Assembly (NCBI RefSeq): GCF_006475605.1
Contig: NZ_SSBC01000019.1
Location: forward strand, 124,001-188,000
Source: Asticcacaulis tiandongensis
Lineage (GTDB): Bacteria > Pseudomonadota > Alphaproteobacteria > Caulobacterales > Caulobacteraceae
Reading direction: 5' to 3'
DNA: 64,000 nt
Shown here: piece by piece, positions 54,644 through 62,960 of the stretch
Numbering within the stretch: the stretch's first letter is position 1
Layout of the letters: each line of letters begins with the position of its first letter
Position numbers and translations under genes: made by a program
The notes under the pieces: generated by a model
Databases searched by the model: none
The model's input: the letters and a program-made list of their open reading frames with translations, nothing else
What the model was told of the DNA's origin: nothing

Positions 54644-57600
54644 ATGCTGTCGCGTTTTTTTATTGACCGCCCGATCTTTGCCTGGGTGATTGCCATTGTC
54701 ATCATGCTGGCGGGGCTGCTCAGTATCCGCACGTTGCCGGTCGAACAATATCCCGATATCGCCTTGCCGCAGGTGCGGATCAACGCCTCCTATCCGGGGG
54801 CCTCAGCCAAGACGGTTGAGGATTCGGTGACGCAGGTCATCGAGCAGGGCATGATCGGCCTTGATCGCCTGAAATATATGAGTGCCTCAAGCTCGGATAA
54901 CGGCAGCGCCAATGTGACGCTGGTGTTCGAAGCCGGTACCGATATCGATGTGGCGCAGGTGCAGGTGCAGAATCAGGTGCAGAGCATCATCAACCGCCTG
55001 CCGCAGGATGTGCAGGCGCAAGGGTTACGCATCAATAAGGCGTCGAACAATACGCTTCTGATCTTTTCGCTATATTCGCCCGACGGGTCGCTGACCAATG
55101 CCGATCTTGGGGACTATATCGGCACCAATATTCAGGACCATCTGGCGCGGGTGGATGGGGTCGGCGAAACCAATATTTTCGGCTCGCCCTATGCCATGCG
55201 TATTTGGCTCAATCCGGACAGGCTGGCCGCGTTGAAGCTGACGCCTTCGGATGTGGTGACGGCGATCCGTGCCCAGAATGCGCAGGTTTCTGCCGGACAG
55301 CTGGCGGCGCAGCCGATTGAGGCGGATGTGGCGCTCAATGCCACCATTACCTCGCAGTCACGATTAACGACGCCGGAGGAATTCCGCGAAATTGTGCTGA
55401 AAAGTTCGGTGGAGGGCGCGACCGTTTATCTTAAGGACGTGGCGCGGGTCGAACTGGGGCAGCAGAGCTATAATTCGGTGTCGCGTCTGAACGGGCAGCC
55501 TGCGACGGGGATCATGCTCAATCTGGCGACGGGGGCCAATGCGCTTAAGACCGCCGATCTGGCCAAGGCCAGAATGGAAGAACTGTCGAAAAACTTCCCG
55601 GCCAATATCGCCTATGCCATCCCGAATGATTCCACCGACTTCATCAAGCTGTCGATCAAGGAAGTGGTCAAGACGCTGGTTGAGGCCGTGTTTCTGGTCT
55701 TCATCGTCATGTATCTGTTTTTGCAGAACTGGCGCGCGACGATCATCCCGACCATTGCCATTCCGGTCGTGCTTCTGGGGACGCTGGGGATACTGGCGGC
55801 GTTCGGGTTCTCGATCAATCTTCTGACCATGTTCGGGCTGGTGCTGGCGATTGGTTTGCTGGTGGATGACGCCATTGTCGTGGTCGAAAACGTCGAGCGG
55901 GTGATGCATGATGAAGGGCTTGATCCCATCGAGGCCACGCGTAAATCGATGGATGAAATCACTGGTGCCCTGATCGGTATCGGGCTTGTGCTGTCGGCGA
56001 TCTTTGTGCCCATGGCGTTTTTTGGCGGCACCCAGGGCATCATCTATCGTCAGTTTTCCATCACCATTGTGTCGGCCATGGCGCTTTCGGTTGTGGTGGC
56101 GCTGGTGCTGACGCCGCCTTTGTGTGCGACGATCCTCAAGCCGATCGACAAGCAAAAACATGCGGACAAGAAAGGCTTTTTCGGCTGGTTCAACCGCTTC
56201 TTTGATAAGGCCAGCCGCAGCTATATGGGCCGCGTGGGCAAGATTATCGCCAAACCTGTGCGTTATGTGGCCATCTATCTGGCGGTGATTGCCGCCTGTG
56301 GCATGATGTTCAAGATCCTGCCGACCTCGTTTTTGCCGGATGAGGATCAGGGCTTTATGTCGACCTTTATCCAGTTGCCGACGGGCACGACGGCCAATAT
56401 CACGCAGGAAGTGGTCAGCAAGGTCGCGGCCTATATGGAGAAGGATCCGGCGGCGCGTTATGTCTTTTCACGCGTCGGCGGCGAGCAAAATCAGGGCAAT
56501 GTCAATATGCGCATGAAGCCCTTTGATGAGCGCAAGGGGGCGGATATGCGCGTACCTGCGGTCATTGAGCGGGCGCGGAAAGAGTTTGCCAAGCCGGAAT
56601 ATAAGGGGGCGCGGATCATCCCGTCCCAGCCGCCGGTGGTGCGGTCACTGGGGGATTCGTCAGGCTTTTCATTTGTGCTGAAAGACGTTGGCGGTATTGG
56701 CAATGAGGCGCTTTTGAATGCGCGCAATGAGTTTATCCGTCTGGCGGAAGCGGACTCACGGTTGGGGTCGGTGCGGTCAGGCGGTGAAGACTATTCGCCG
56801 CAGCTCAAGATCGATGTCGATAAGACCGCGGCCAATGTCATGGGCGTCGGGATCACGGAAATCAACAGTGTTCTGAGCGTGGCCTGGGGTGGTTCCTATG
56901 TGAACGACTTTATTGATCGCGGGCGCATCAAGCGCGTTTATGTGCAGGCCGATGGGCCTTACCGCATGCGGCCGGAAGACCTTAATCGCTGGTTTGTGCG
57001 CAACAGCGCCGGTGAGATGGTGCCGTTTGCCGCCTTTGGCTCGTCACGCTGGGTGACGGGTTCGCCTAATCTGCAACGCTATCAGGGGTCGCCGTCAACG
57101 GGGATTTCAGGCATGCCCGCCGAAGGGCTTTCGACCGGTGCGGCCATGACGGCGGTTGAGGAAATCGCCCAGCAACTGCCGGAAGGCACGGCGATTGAAT
57201 GGACGGGCGTGTCCTTGCAGGAACGTGAGGCGGGGTCGCAGGCACCGGCGCTTTATGCCCTGTCGATCCTTGTGGTGTTTTTGCTGCTGGCGGCGCTTTA
57301 TGAAAGCTGGACGATCCCGTTTGCGGTTATTCTGGTTATTCCGCTCAGTATTCTGGGGGCCTTGCTCGCGACCTATGCGCGCGGGCTTGAGAACGATATC
57401 TTCTTTCAGGTCGGGCTGTTGACGACCGTGGGGTTGAGCTCGAAAAACGCTATTCTGATTGTCGAATATGCGCGTACCCTGCATGCGCGGGGTATGGGCC
57501 TGATTGAGGCTACGCTTGAGGCCTCACGTATCCGGTTGCGGCCTATCCTGATGACCTCGTTTGCCTTTACGTTCGGGGTGTTGCCGCTGGCGATTGCCTC

Positions 57601-57754
57601 AGGGGCGGGGTCAGGGGCGCAGCATTCCATCGGTACCGGTCTGATCGGGGGCGTGCTATCGGCGACGCTTCTGGCGATCTTCTATATTCCGCTGTTCTTT
57701 GTGCTGGTGCAGCGGTTTTTGGGCAAGAAGGCGAAACCGGTGGCGCAGGCATAG
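54644..57754 (+). CDS. RND-family multidrug efflux permease (HAE1 type)
   Basis: 1036 residues, the AcrB/MexB plan. The N-terminus is FIDRPIFAWVIAIVIMLAGLL, the proton relay is GLLVDDAIVVVENVERVM (two Asp in helix 4), GLSSKNAILIVEYA supplies the conserved Lys, and the porter domain has VQVQNQVQSIINRLPQ. It exports drugs or detergents across the envelope in complex with an adaptor and an outer-membrane channel. GGAAGGA precedes the ATG at 54644. No adaptor or outer-membrane gene lies beside it, so it must recruit partners encoded elsewhere. Confidence 0.95.
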   Translation: MLSRFFIDRPIFAWVIAIVIMLAGLLSIRTLPVEQYPDIALPQVRINASYPGASAKTVEDSVTQVIEQGMIGLDRLKYMSASSSDNGSANVTLVFEAGTDIDVAQVQVQNQVQSIINRLPQDVQAQGLRINKASNNTLLIFSLYSPDGSLTNADLGDYIGTNIQDHLARVDGVGETNIFGSPYAMRIWLNPDRLAALKLTPSDVVTAIRAQNAQVSAGQLAAQPIEADVALNATITSQSRLTTPEEFREIVLKSSVEGATVYLKDVARVELGQQSYNSVSRLNGQPATGIMLNLATGANALKTADLAKARMEELSKNFPANIAYAIPNDSTDFIKLSIKEVVKTLVEAVFLVFIVMYLFLQNWRATIIPTIAIPVVLLGTLGILAAFGFSINLLTMFGLVLAIGLLVDDAIVVVENVERVMHDEGLDPIEATRKSMDEITGALIGIGLVLSAIFVPMAFFGGTQGIIYRQFSITIVSAMALSVVVALVLTPPLCATILKPIDKQKHADKKGFFGWFNRFFDKASRSYMGRVGKIIAKPVRYVAIYLAVIAACGMMFKILPTSFLPDEDQGFMSTFIQLPTGTTANITQEVVSKVAAYMEKDPAARYVFSRVGGEQNQGNVNMRMKPFDERKGADMRVPAVIERARKEFAKPEYKGARIIPSQPPVVRSLGDSSGFSFVLKDVGGIGNEALLNARNEFIRLAEADSRLGSVRSGGEDYSPQLKIDVDKTAANVMGVGITEINSVLSVAWGGSYVNDFIDRGRIKRVYVQADGPYRMRPEDLNRWFVRNSAGEMVPFAAFGSSRWVTGSPNLQRYQGSPSTGISGMPAEGLSTGAAMTAVEEIAQQLPEGTAIEWTGVSLQEREAGSQAPALYALSILVVFLLLAALYESWTIPFAVILVIPLSILGALLATYARGLENDIFFQVGLLTTVGLSSKNAILIVEYARTLHARGMGLIEATLEASRIRLRPILMTSFAFTFGVLPLAIASGAGSGAQHSIGTGLIGGVLSATLLAIFYIPLFFVLVQRFLGKKAKPVAQA

Positions 57755-57817
57755 GACTTGATGGTTTGGGTCATTTGAGTTATATTAATGATCAGATGAT
57801 CGAACCGGAGGTGTCCT

Positions 57818-58282
57818 ATGGGGGTTGTCCCGCTTGAACTGCATGACGGTCGCCTGACGGACTTTACGGGCATGTACGCAGCGCCTGCACATGTGCGTGT
57901 GGGCTGGGTGCGCAAAGGGGTGCGGGCCGCTGAGCTTAAGGACATGATCGGCCGTATGGGCGTGGCGCAGGAAGTCCTGCTGAAGCAGCTTAAGCTGTCG
58001 GCGGCCACCGTCAATCGTAAGGCCCGGCGCGACGAAGGCCTGTCGTCGGAGGATAGCGAACGGGTCATGGGGGTGGCGCGGCTTATCGGGCAGGTGCAGA
58101 CCATGGTCGAGGAATCCGGCGATCCCGAAGGCTTTGATGCGGCGCGCTGGGTGGCAAGATGGCTTGAGACGCCGCTTCCGGCCTTAGGTGGCGAGACGCC
58201 CGGCAGCTATATGGACACCATGCAGGGGCAAGCCATGATTTCCAATCTGCTGGCGATGGCGCAGTCCGGGGCCTATGCCTGA
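57818..58282 (+). CDS. Antitoxin, Xre/MbcA/ParS toxin-binding type
   Basis: 154 residues: an Xre-like N-terminal helix-turn-helix region (GVAQEVLLKQLKLSAATVNRKARRDEGLS) and a C-terminal DUF2384/ParS-MbcA toxin-binding domain (ARLIGQVQTMVEESGDPEGFDAARWVARWLETPLPALGGETPGSYM). Such proteins neutralise RES toxins, here the next gene, whose start overlaps its stop (TGATG). GGAGGT precedes the ATG. ATGATC repeats at 57788 and 57796 may be the operator. Confidence 0.9.
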   Translation: MGVVPLELHDGRLTDFTGMYAAPAHVRVGWVRKGVRAAELKDMIGRMGVAQEVLLKQLKLSAATVNRKARRDEGLSSEDSERVMGVARLIGQVQTMVEESGDPEGFDAARWVARWLETPLPALGGETPGSYMDTMQGQAMISNLLAMAQSGAYA

Positions 58283-58776
58283 TGGTGGCTAAGGGGGGCG
58301 TTGAGACACGTTTTCTGTGGCGTATTGGCACGGATACGCCGGGCTATACAGCCGATGACATGAGCGGGACGGGTTCCAAGATTACGGGTGGTCGCTGGAA
58401 TCTGCAGGGGCAGGCGATGGTCTACTGTTCATCGAATATTGCACTGGCCTGTCTTGAGACATGGGTGCATCTGCGTGAAGGTGATCTGCCGTTCAACCGC
58501 TATCTGGTGCGCATTGAGGTGCCGGAAATTCTGTGGCAGGGGGCGGCTATATTTGATGCGGCGGCCCATGTCGGCTGGGATGCTGTGCCGAAGGGTATGG
58601 TGAGCATTGAAGCGGGGGGGCGCTTTGTTGCCGAGGGGGCTTCGGCCCTGATGCGTGTACCTTCGGTGATTGTGCCGGAAGAAGACAATGTGCTGATCAA
58701 TCCCCTGCATCCGACAAGCCAGACGATCCGCGCCGTCAAGGTGCGCAAGTGGCTCTATGACGGGCGGATGCGGTAA
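58282..58776 (+). CDS. RES-domain toxin (NAD-degrading type)
   Basis: 164 residues with the RES signature: GGRWNLQGQAMVYCSSNIALACLETWVHL holds the Arg, Glu and Ser positions of the family. RES toxins degrade or modify NAD+ and stop growth. It follows the antitoxin directly with a 4-base overlap, the normal Xre-RES order. Confidence 0.9.
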   Translation: MVAKGGVETRFLWRIGTDTPGYTADDMSGTGSKITGGRWNLQGQAMVYCSSNIALACLETWVHLREGDLPFNRYLVRIEVPEILWQGAAIFDAAAHVGWDAVPKGMVSIEAGGRFVAEGASALMRVPSVIVPEEDNVLINPLHPTSQTIRAVKVRKWLYDGRMR

Positions 58777-58782
58777 CAGGCG

Positions 58783-59328
58783 TCAGCCTGCCATGCGTTT
58801 GATCAGGCCGTCCTTAAGGACAAACTGGTGGAACAGGGCCATGACGATGTGGCCGAGGATCAGCACCAGAAGCACCCATGCCAGTTCGCCGTGGAAATTG
58901 GCACCAATGTCGGTTGCGGCCTTGATGCCGGTATCGGGGGCGCGGGCCGCGAAGATTTCAAAACCGAACGGGGCAAAGGCGCGCTCAGACCCCCAGGCGC
59001 GGATAAGGGCGGCGGAAGGTACGGCGAGCAGCAGGACATAGAGGCCGAGGTGGCCCAGTCTGGCGGCGTAGCCTAACAGGCCTTCGGGCGGGCGGGGGCG
59101 GTGTTCGCGGTTGATAAAGGCCCAGATCAGGCGGATGAGGATCAGGACAAACAGGCTGGTGCCGACCTGATAGTGGTTGGCTGAGAGCGCTTCGGTCAGG
59201 GCGTGGTCGCGCCCCAGTGTCACCTTGCTGATCATGCCGGAAAATTGCCAGACGATGAGAAAGGCCATGCCCCAGTGCAGGGCGCGGGTGACGAGGCCGT
59301 ATCTCTGGCGGTTGTCTCTGGTTTGCAT
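58783..59328 (-). CDS. Cytochrome b561 family protein
   Basis: 181 residues with four hydrophobic helices and conserved histidines for two b-type hemes (RALHWGMAF, SANHYQVG, RLGHLGLY, NFHGELAW). It passes electrons from quinol in the inner membrane, possibly quenching superoxide like E. coli CybB. It converges on the toxin gene and ends 7 bases after it. Confidence 0.9.
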   Translation of the reverse strand: MQTRDNRQRYGLVTRALHWGMAFLIVWQFSGMISKVTLGRDHALTEALSANHYQVGTSLFVLILIRLIWAFINREHRPRPPEGLLGYAARLGHLGLYVLLLAVPSAALIRAWGSERAFAPFGFEIFAARAPDTGIKAATDIGANFHGELAWVLLVLILGHIVMALFHQFVLKDGLIKRMAG

Positions 59329-59433
59329 AGGGTTACCTGTTTTTTTGATGTCCTTGGTAATCCGAGCCTAACCTGTTTTCGCGGGGGGTGGCGATTAACA
59401 TATGTTTGATGAGGTTGCGCGACGGAATATGAA

Positions 59434-59463
59434 AAAGCCCCCGCCGGTAAGGGCGGGGGCTTT
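59434..59463 (-). terminator. Intrinsic terminator after the GH51 gene
   Basis: A perfect 12-bp stem (59434-59445 with 59452-59463) with a 6-base loop. On the minus strand it is followed by a T run, so it ends transcription from the GH51 gene that stops at 59530. Confidence 0.88.
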
Positions 59464-59477
59464 GACTCTGAAGATAC

Positions 59478-59520
59478 CCGCTCGGCACCTCCCCATGCTG
59501 ACGCATAGGGAGGAGGGAGC
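59478..59520. repeat. Divergent family A-like palindrome
   Basis: CGGCACCTCCCCATGCTGAC then GCATAGGGAGGAGG resembles the second half of family A. It sits just after the GH51 stop on the minus strand. Confidence 0.45.
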
Positions 59521-59529
59521 CTTTTTATC

Positions 59530-61080
59530 CTAATCCAGTCTGACGACCACGACCGATTTGGCGGGGATGTTCAGTTCAAGGACATTCCCCTTCACCTTGC
59601 CGCCGGTATAGGCTTTCGGGGCGATGACTTCAGGCTTGCCCGGTGTGTTGTGTGCGTCCATCTGGGTGTGGGTTAGGACTTCGCCGGAGACGGATTTCGC
59701 CTTTTCAGACCCCAGATTGACGTTCAGCACATAGCCGTTTTGCGGGTGCATATTGGCGACGGCAATATAGATCTTGCCGTCCTTGCCGCGGGCGGCGGTT
59801 GTGTTGAAGGCCGGAATGGACTTGTCGCCGACCGTCCATGTCGGGGCGGTGACTTCGAGCGGCAGATGTGTGGAATCGTGGAACGGCACATACATCTTGA
59901 AGGCGTAATAGGTTGGCGTCAGGGCGATGTTCGGCCCGTCGGTCAGGATCATCGCCTGAAGGACGTTAATCGTCTGGGCGATGTTGGTCATCTTCACGCG
60001 ATCGGTATATTCGTGGAAGATGTTGAAGTTGGCAGCCGCGACAATGCCGTCACGCAGGGTGTTTTGCTGATAGAGGTGGCCCGGATTGGTGCCTTCTTCG
60101 ACATCGTACCATGTGCCCCATTCATCGACATAGAGCGCGATGCGTTTGTCCTTGTCATGCTTGTCCATCGCAGCGGTGTGTTGTTTCAGGAGGTCGTCCA
60201 TGCGCAGGGTTTGATGGAAGGTGGAGAACCACTGGTCTTCGCCGAAGCCGCGGGCCGCGCCTTTTTTGCTCCAGTTGCCGGTTGGCAGGGTGTAGTAGTG
60301 GACGCTGATGGCATCCATACGACGACCGGCATGGCCTACGACCACATCCGTCCAGTTGATATCGAAAGCATTGGCACCACCGGCGACGCGGATGGCGGGG
60401 TTGTCCTTGCCCTTATGGAAGAAGGACGAGAAGCGGCGATATTCGTTGGCATAGTATTCGGCAGTCATTTCCCCGCCGCAGCCCCAGTTTTCATTACCGA
60501 TACCGATGAAAGGCACCTTGAAGGGTTCATCGCGGCCATTGGCGCGGCGTTCCTGTGCCAGTGTGTCATCACCCGGTGAGGTCAGATATTCGATCCATTC
60601 GCGCATTTCGGTCGGATTGCTTGAGCCGACATTGACCGCCAGATAGGCATCGGCACCGACCTGTTCGGCGAATTCAAAAAATTCATGCGTGCCGAAGTGA
60701 TTGGTTTCCGGTGAACCTCCCCACCAGTTGTTTTTGCGCGAGGGGCGCTTTGAACGCTCACCGATACCGTCGCGCCAGTGATATTCGTCGGCAAAACAGC
60801 CGCCCGGCCAGCGGATAACCGGCACCTTGATGTCTTTCAGGGCCTTGACGACATCGTTGCGGATACCGCGTGTGTTGGGGATGGCGGAGTCTTCACCGAC
60901 CCAGACGCCTTCGTAGATGCCGGCACCCAGATGCTCGGAAAATTGTCCGTACACGTAGCGGGAGATTTCACCGGTCGGCTGGTCGGCCTTGAGGGTGGCC
61001 TCGACCTTTTGCTGGGCAAAGGCGGTCGGCGCAAAGCCGATGGCGGCGGTAAGCGCCAAAGCGGTCAGGGTTTTGATCAT
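59530..61080 (-). CDS. Secreted GH51 alpha-L-arabinofuranosidase (copy 1)
   Basis: Releases alpha-L-arabinofuranose from arabinan, arabinoxylan or related oligosaccharides. 516 residues with a signal peptide (to AFAQ) and a GH51 barrel: IRWPGGCFADEYHW, acid/base Glu in GNENWGCGG, nucleophile Glu in VDEWGTWYD, then a C-terminal beta domain. GAGGAAAC stands about 9 bases before the ATG. It is the downstream member of a tandem pair and is periplasmic, whereas many GH51 enzymes are cytoplasmic. Confidence 0.95.
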   Translation of the reverse strand: MIKTLTALALTAAIGFAPTAFAQQKVEATLKADQPTGEISRYVYGQFSEHLGAGIYEGVWVGEDSAIPNTRGIRNDVVKALKDIKVPVIRWPGGCFADEYHWRDGIGERSKRPSRKNNWWGGSPETNHFGTHEFFEFAEQVGADAYLAVNVGSSNPTEMREWIEYLTSPGDDTLAQERRANGRDEPFKVPFIGIGNENWGCGGEMTAEYYANEYRRFSSFFHKGKDNPAIRVAGGANAFDINWTDVVVGHAGRRMDAISVHYYTLPTGNWSKKGAARGFGEDQWFSTFHQTLRMDDLLKQHTAAMDKHDKDKRIALYVDEWGTWYDVEEGTNPGHLYQQNTLRDGIVAAANFNIFHEYTDRVKMTNIAQTINVLQAMILTDGPNIALTPTYYAFKMYVPFHDSTHLPLEVTAPTWTVGDKSIPAFNTTAARGKDGKIYIAVANMHPQNGYVLNVNLGSEKAKSVSGEVLTHTQMDAHNTPGKPEVIAPKAYTGGKVKGNVLELNIPAKSVVVVRLD

Positions 61081-61110
61081 GGTTTTCTGTTTCCTCTTTT
61101 TTATGGGTTT

Positions 61111-61164
61111 GCCCCTTCCACCGCTTCGCGGTCCCCCTTCCCCGTAAACGGGGAAGGATTAAGG
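61111..61164. repeat. Family A-like repeat between the GH51 genes
   Basis: GCCCCTTCCACCGCTTCGCG, then GTCCCCCTTCCCCGTAAACG and GGGAAGGATTAAGG. It has a CCTTCCCCG/CGGGGAAGG stem. It fills the gap between the two GH51 genes. Confidence 0.7.
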
Positions 61165-61167
61165 ATA

Positions 61168-62775
61168 TCAGGGGAGTTCAAGGGTGATGACGGACTTGGC
61201 CGGTGCGGTCAGAGTCAGGGTGGTGTTGGTGAGTTTTGCCGTGGTGAAGGGTTGCAGGCGCACGACATCGGGCTTTTCAAAGCTGTTGTGGCTGTCCATC
61301 TCAGGCGCGGTCAGGATGCGGCCGGTGACGGTTTTGCCCTTATGACCCTCAAGTTTCAGGGTTAGAGTATGGCTCTTGTGCGGATCAAGATTGGCAATGG
61401 AGACATGGATTTTGCCGGACGTGTCACGCGAGGCCGTGGCATGAAGCGCGGGCACCGAGGCGCCGTTGTGGCTGTAGGCCGAAGCGGTAAATGTCAGCGG
61501 AATCAGGGTGGCGTCCTGATGCACCTTATAGAGATCAAACACATGATAGGTGGGGGTCAGCACCATCTTCGGGCCATCGGTCAGGATCATGGATTGCAGG
61601 ACATTGACCATCTGGGCGATGTTGGCGACCTTTACGCGGTCGGCGTGGTTCTGGAAAATATTGAGCGACACGGCGGCCACCAGCGCATCGCGCAGGGTGT
61701 TTTGCTGATAGAGGCCGGTATTCAGATGGGCAGGGATAGTGGGGTCGGAATCGTACCATGTGCCCCATTCATCAACGATCAGATCAACGCGCTTTTTCGG
61801 GTCGGCCTTATCCATCACCTCAAGATTTTTGACGATCACTTCCTCGGTCAGCAGGGCGCGCTGCATGGTGGACATCCACTGGTCTTCGGGGAAGTTCAGT
61901 TGTGCGCCCTTGGTGCCCCAGTTGCTGGTCGGCAGGGTATAGAAGTGCAGGGCTATGCCATTGAACAGCGGACGTTCCGAAGTCCACAGCAGATTGCCCT
62001 CGGACTGACTGCGCCATTCGGCGGCGCGTTCCATGACCACCTTTGTCCAGTTGTAGTCGTCAGTATCGGGGCCAACCGCAATCAGATAGGGGCGCGTTGG
62101 GCCGGACGCGTTTTTCAGATAGGCCGAATAGTGACGTAGCAGGTCGGAATAGTATTCCGGTGTCATATTGCCGCCGCAGCCCCATGTTTCGTTGCCGACA
62201 CCGACAAACGGCACGCTCCACGGTTCGGTACGGCCATTTTTAGCGCGTTCGCTGCCCGGGCCGGTTGAGGCGGGTGCGGTCATATATTGCAGCCAGGCCT
62301 GACTGTCGCGCACACTGCCCGAGCCCATGTTGAGCGAGATATAGGCTTCGGCCCCGACCTGTTCGACCAGATCGAAGAATTCATGCGTGCCGAACTGGTT
62401 GGATTCGGGTTGGCGTGACCAGCTTGAATTGATCGTGCCTTTGCGTTGATCGCGTGGGCCTATGCCGTCGCGCCAGTGGTAGTCATCGGCGAAGCAGCCG
62501 CCCGGCCAGCGGATCAGCGGCACCCTGATGTGTTTCAGGGCAGAAACGACGTCAGAGCGGATGCCGCGCACATTGGGGATAGAACTGTCTTCGCCGACCC
62601 AGATGCCTTCATAGACGCCGCGCCCCAGATGTTCGACAAACTGCCCGTGCAGATGGCGGGAAATGGTCGGGCCTTCGGCCGATGTGTCAAGCGTGGCTGA
62701 GGTCTGGGCTGACGCGATATACGGGCTTGTGGCAAGCACTATTGCGGTCATAAGGCCGATAACAAGCTGTCGCAT
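61168..62775 (-). CDS. Secreted GH51 alpha-L-arabinofuranosidase (copy 2)
   Basis: 535 residues with a signal peptide (to ASAQ) and the same GH51 plan: IRWPGGCFADDYHW, acid/base in GNETWGCGG, nucleophile in VDEWGTWYD. The linker after the nucleophile differs (DSDPTIPAHLNTGLYQQNTLRDALVAA). It is clearly paralogous to the downstream copy. The ATG at 62775 is preceded by GGGGA; a TTG at 62790 is possible. The two genes likely form an operon with a repeat in between. Confidence 0.94.
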   Translation of the reverse strand: MRQLVIGLMTAIVLATSPYIASAQTSATLDTSAEGPTISRHLHGQFVEHLGRGVYEGIWVGEDSSIPNVRGIRSDVVSALKHIRVPLIRWPGGCFADDYHWRDGIGPRDQRKGTINSSWSRQPESNQFGTHEFFDLVEQVGAEAYISLNMGSGSVRDSQAWLQYMTAPASTGPGSERAKNGRTEPWSVPFVGVGNETWGCGGNMTPEYYSDLLRHYSAYLKNASGPTRPYLIAVGPDTDDYNWTKVVMERAAEWRSQSEGNLLWTSERPLFNGIALHFYTLPTSNWGTKGAQLNFPEDQWMSTMQRALLTEEVIVKNLEVMDKADPKKRVDLIVDEWGTWYDSDPTIPAHLNTGLYQQNTLRDALVAAVSLNIFQNHADRVKVANIAQMVNVLQSMILTDGPKMVLTPTYHVFDLYKVHQDATLIPLTFTASAYSHNGASVPALHATASRDTSGKIHVSIANLDPHKSHTLTLKLEGHKGKTVTGRILTAPEMDSHNSFEKPDVVRLQPFTTAKLTNTTLTLTAPAKSVITLELP

Positions 62776-62871
62776 CAAGCGATTCCCCAATGGTTGTTGT
62801 TTGTTGCGGGCAGGCTATATAGTCGGACAAATTCTGTAAAGGGAAGTGTCTGATATATTTTGGCGGTTGAT

Positions 62872-62951
62872 TACCCCTTCCACCGCTTCGCGGTCCCCCT
62901 TCCCCGTAAACGGGGAGATTTAAGCACTTTGGCTCCGTAAACGGGAGAGGA
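62872..62951. repeat. Family A-like repeat before the GH51 operon
   Basis: ACCCCTTCCACCGCTTCGCG, GTCCCCCTTCCCCG-TAAA-CGGGGAG, then a second GTAAACGGGAGAGG. Almost identical to the copy at 61111 in its first 50 bases. Confidence 0.7.
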
Positions 62952-62960
62952 ATTTAAACG

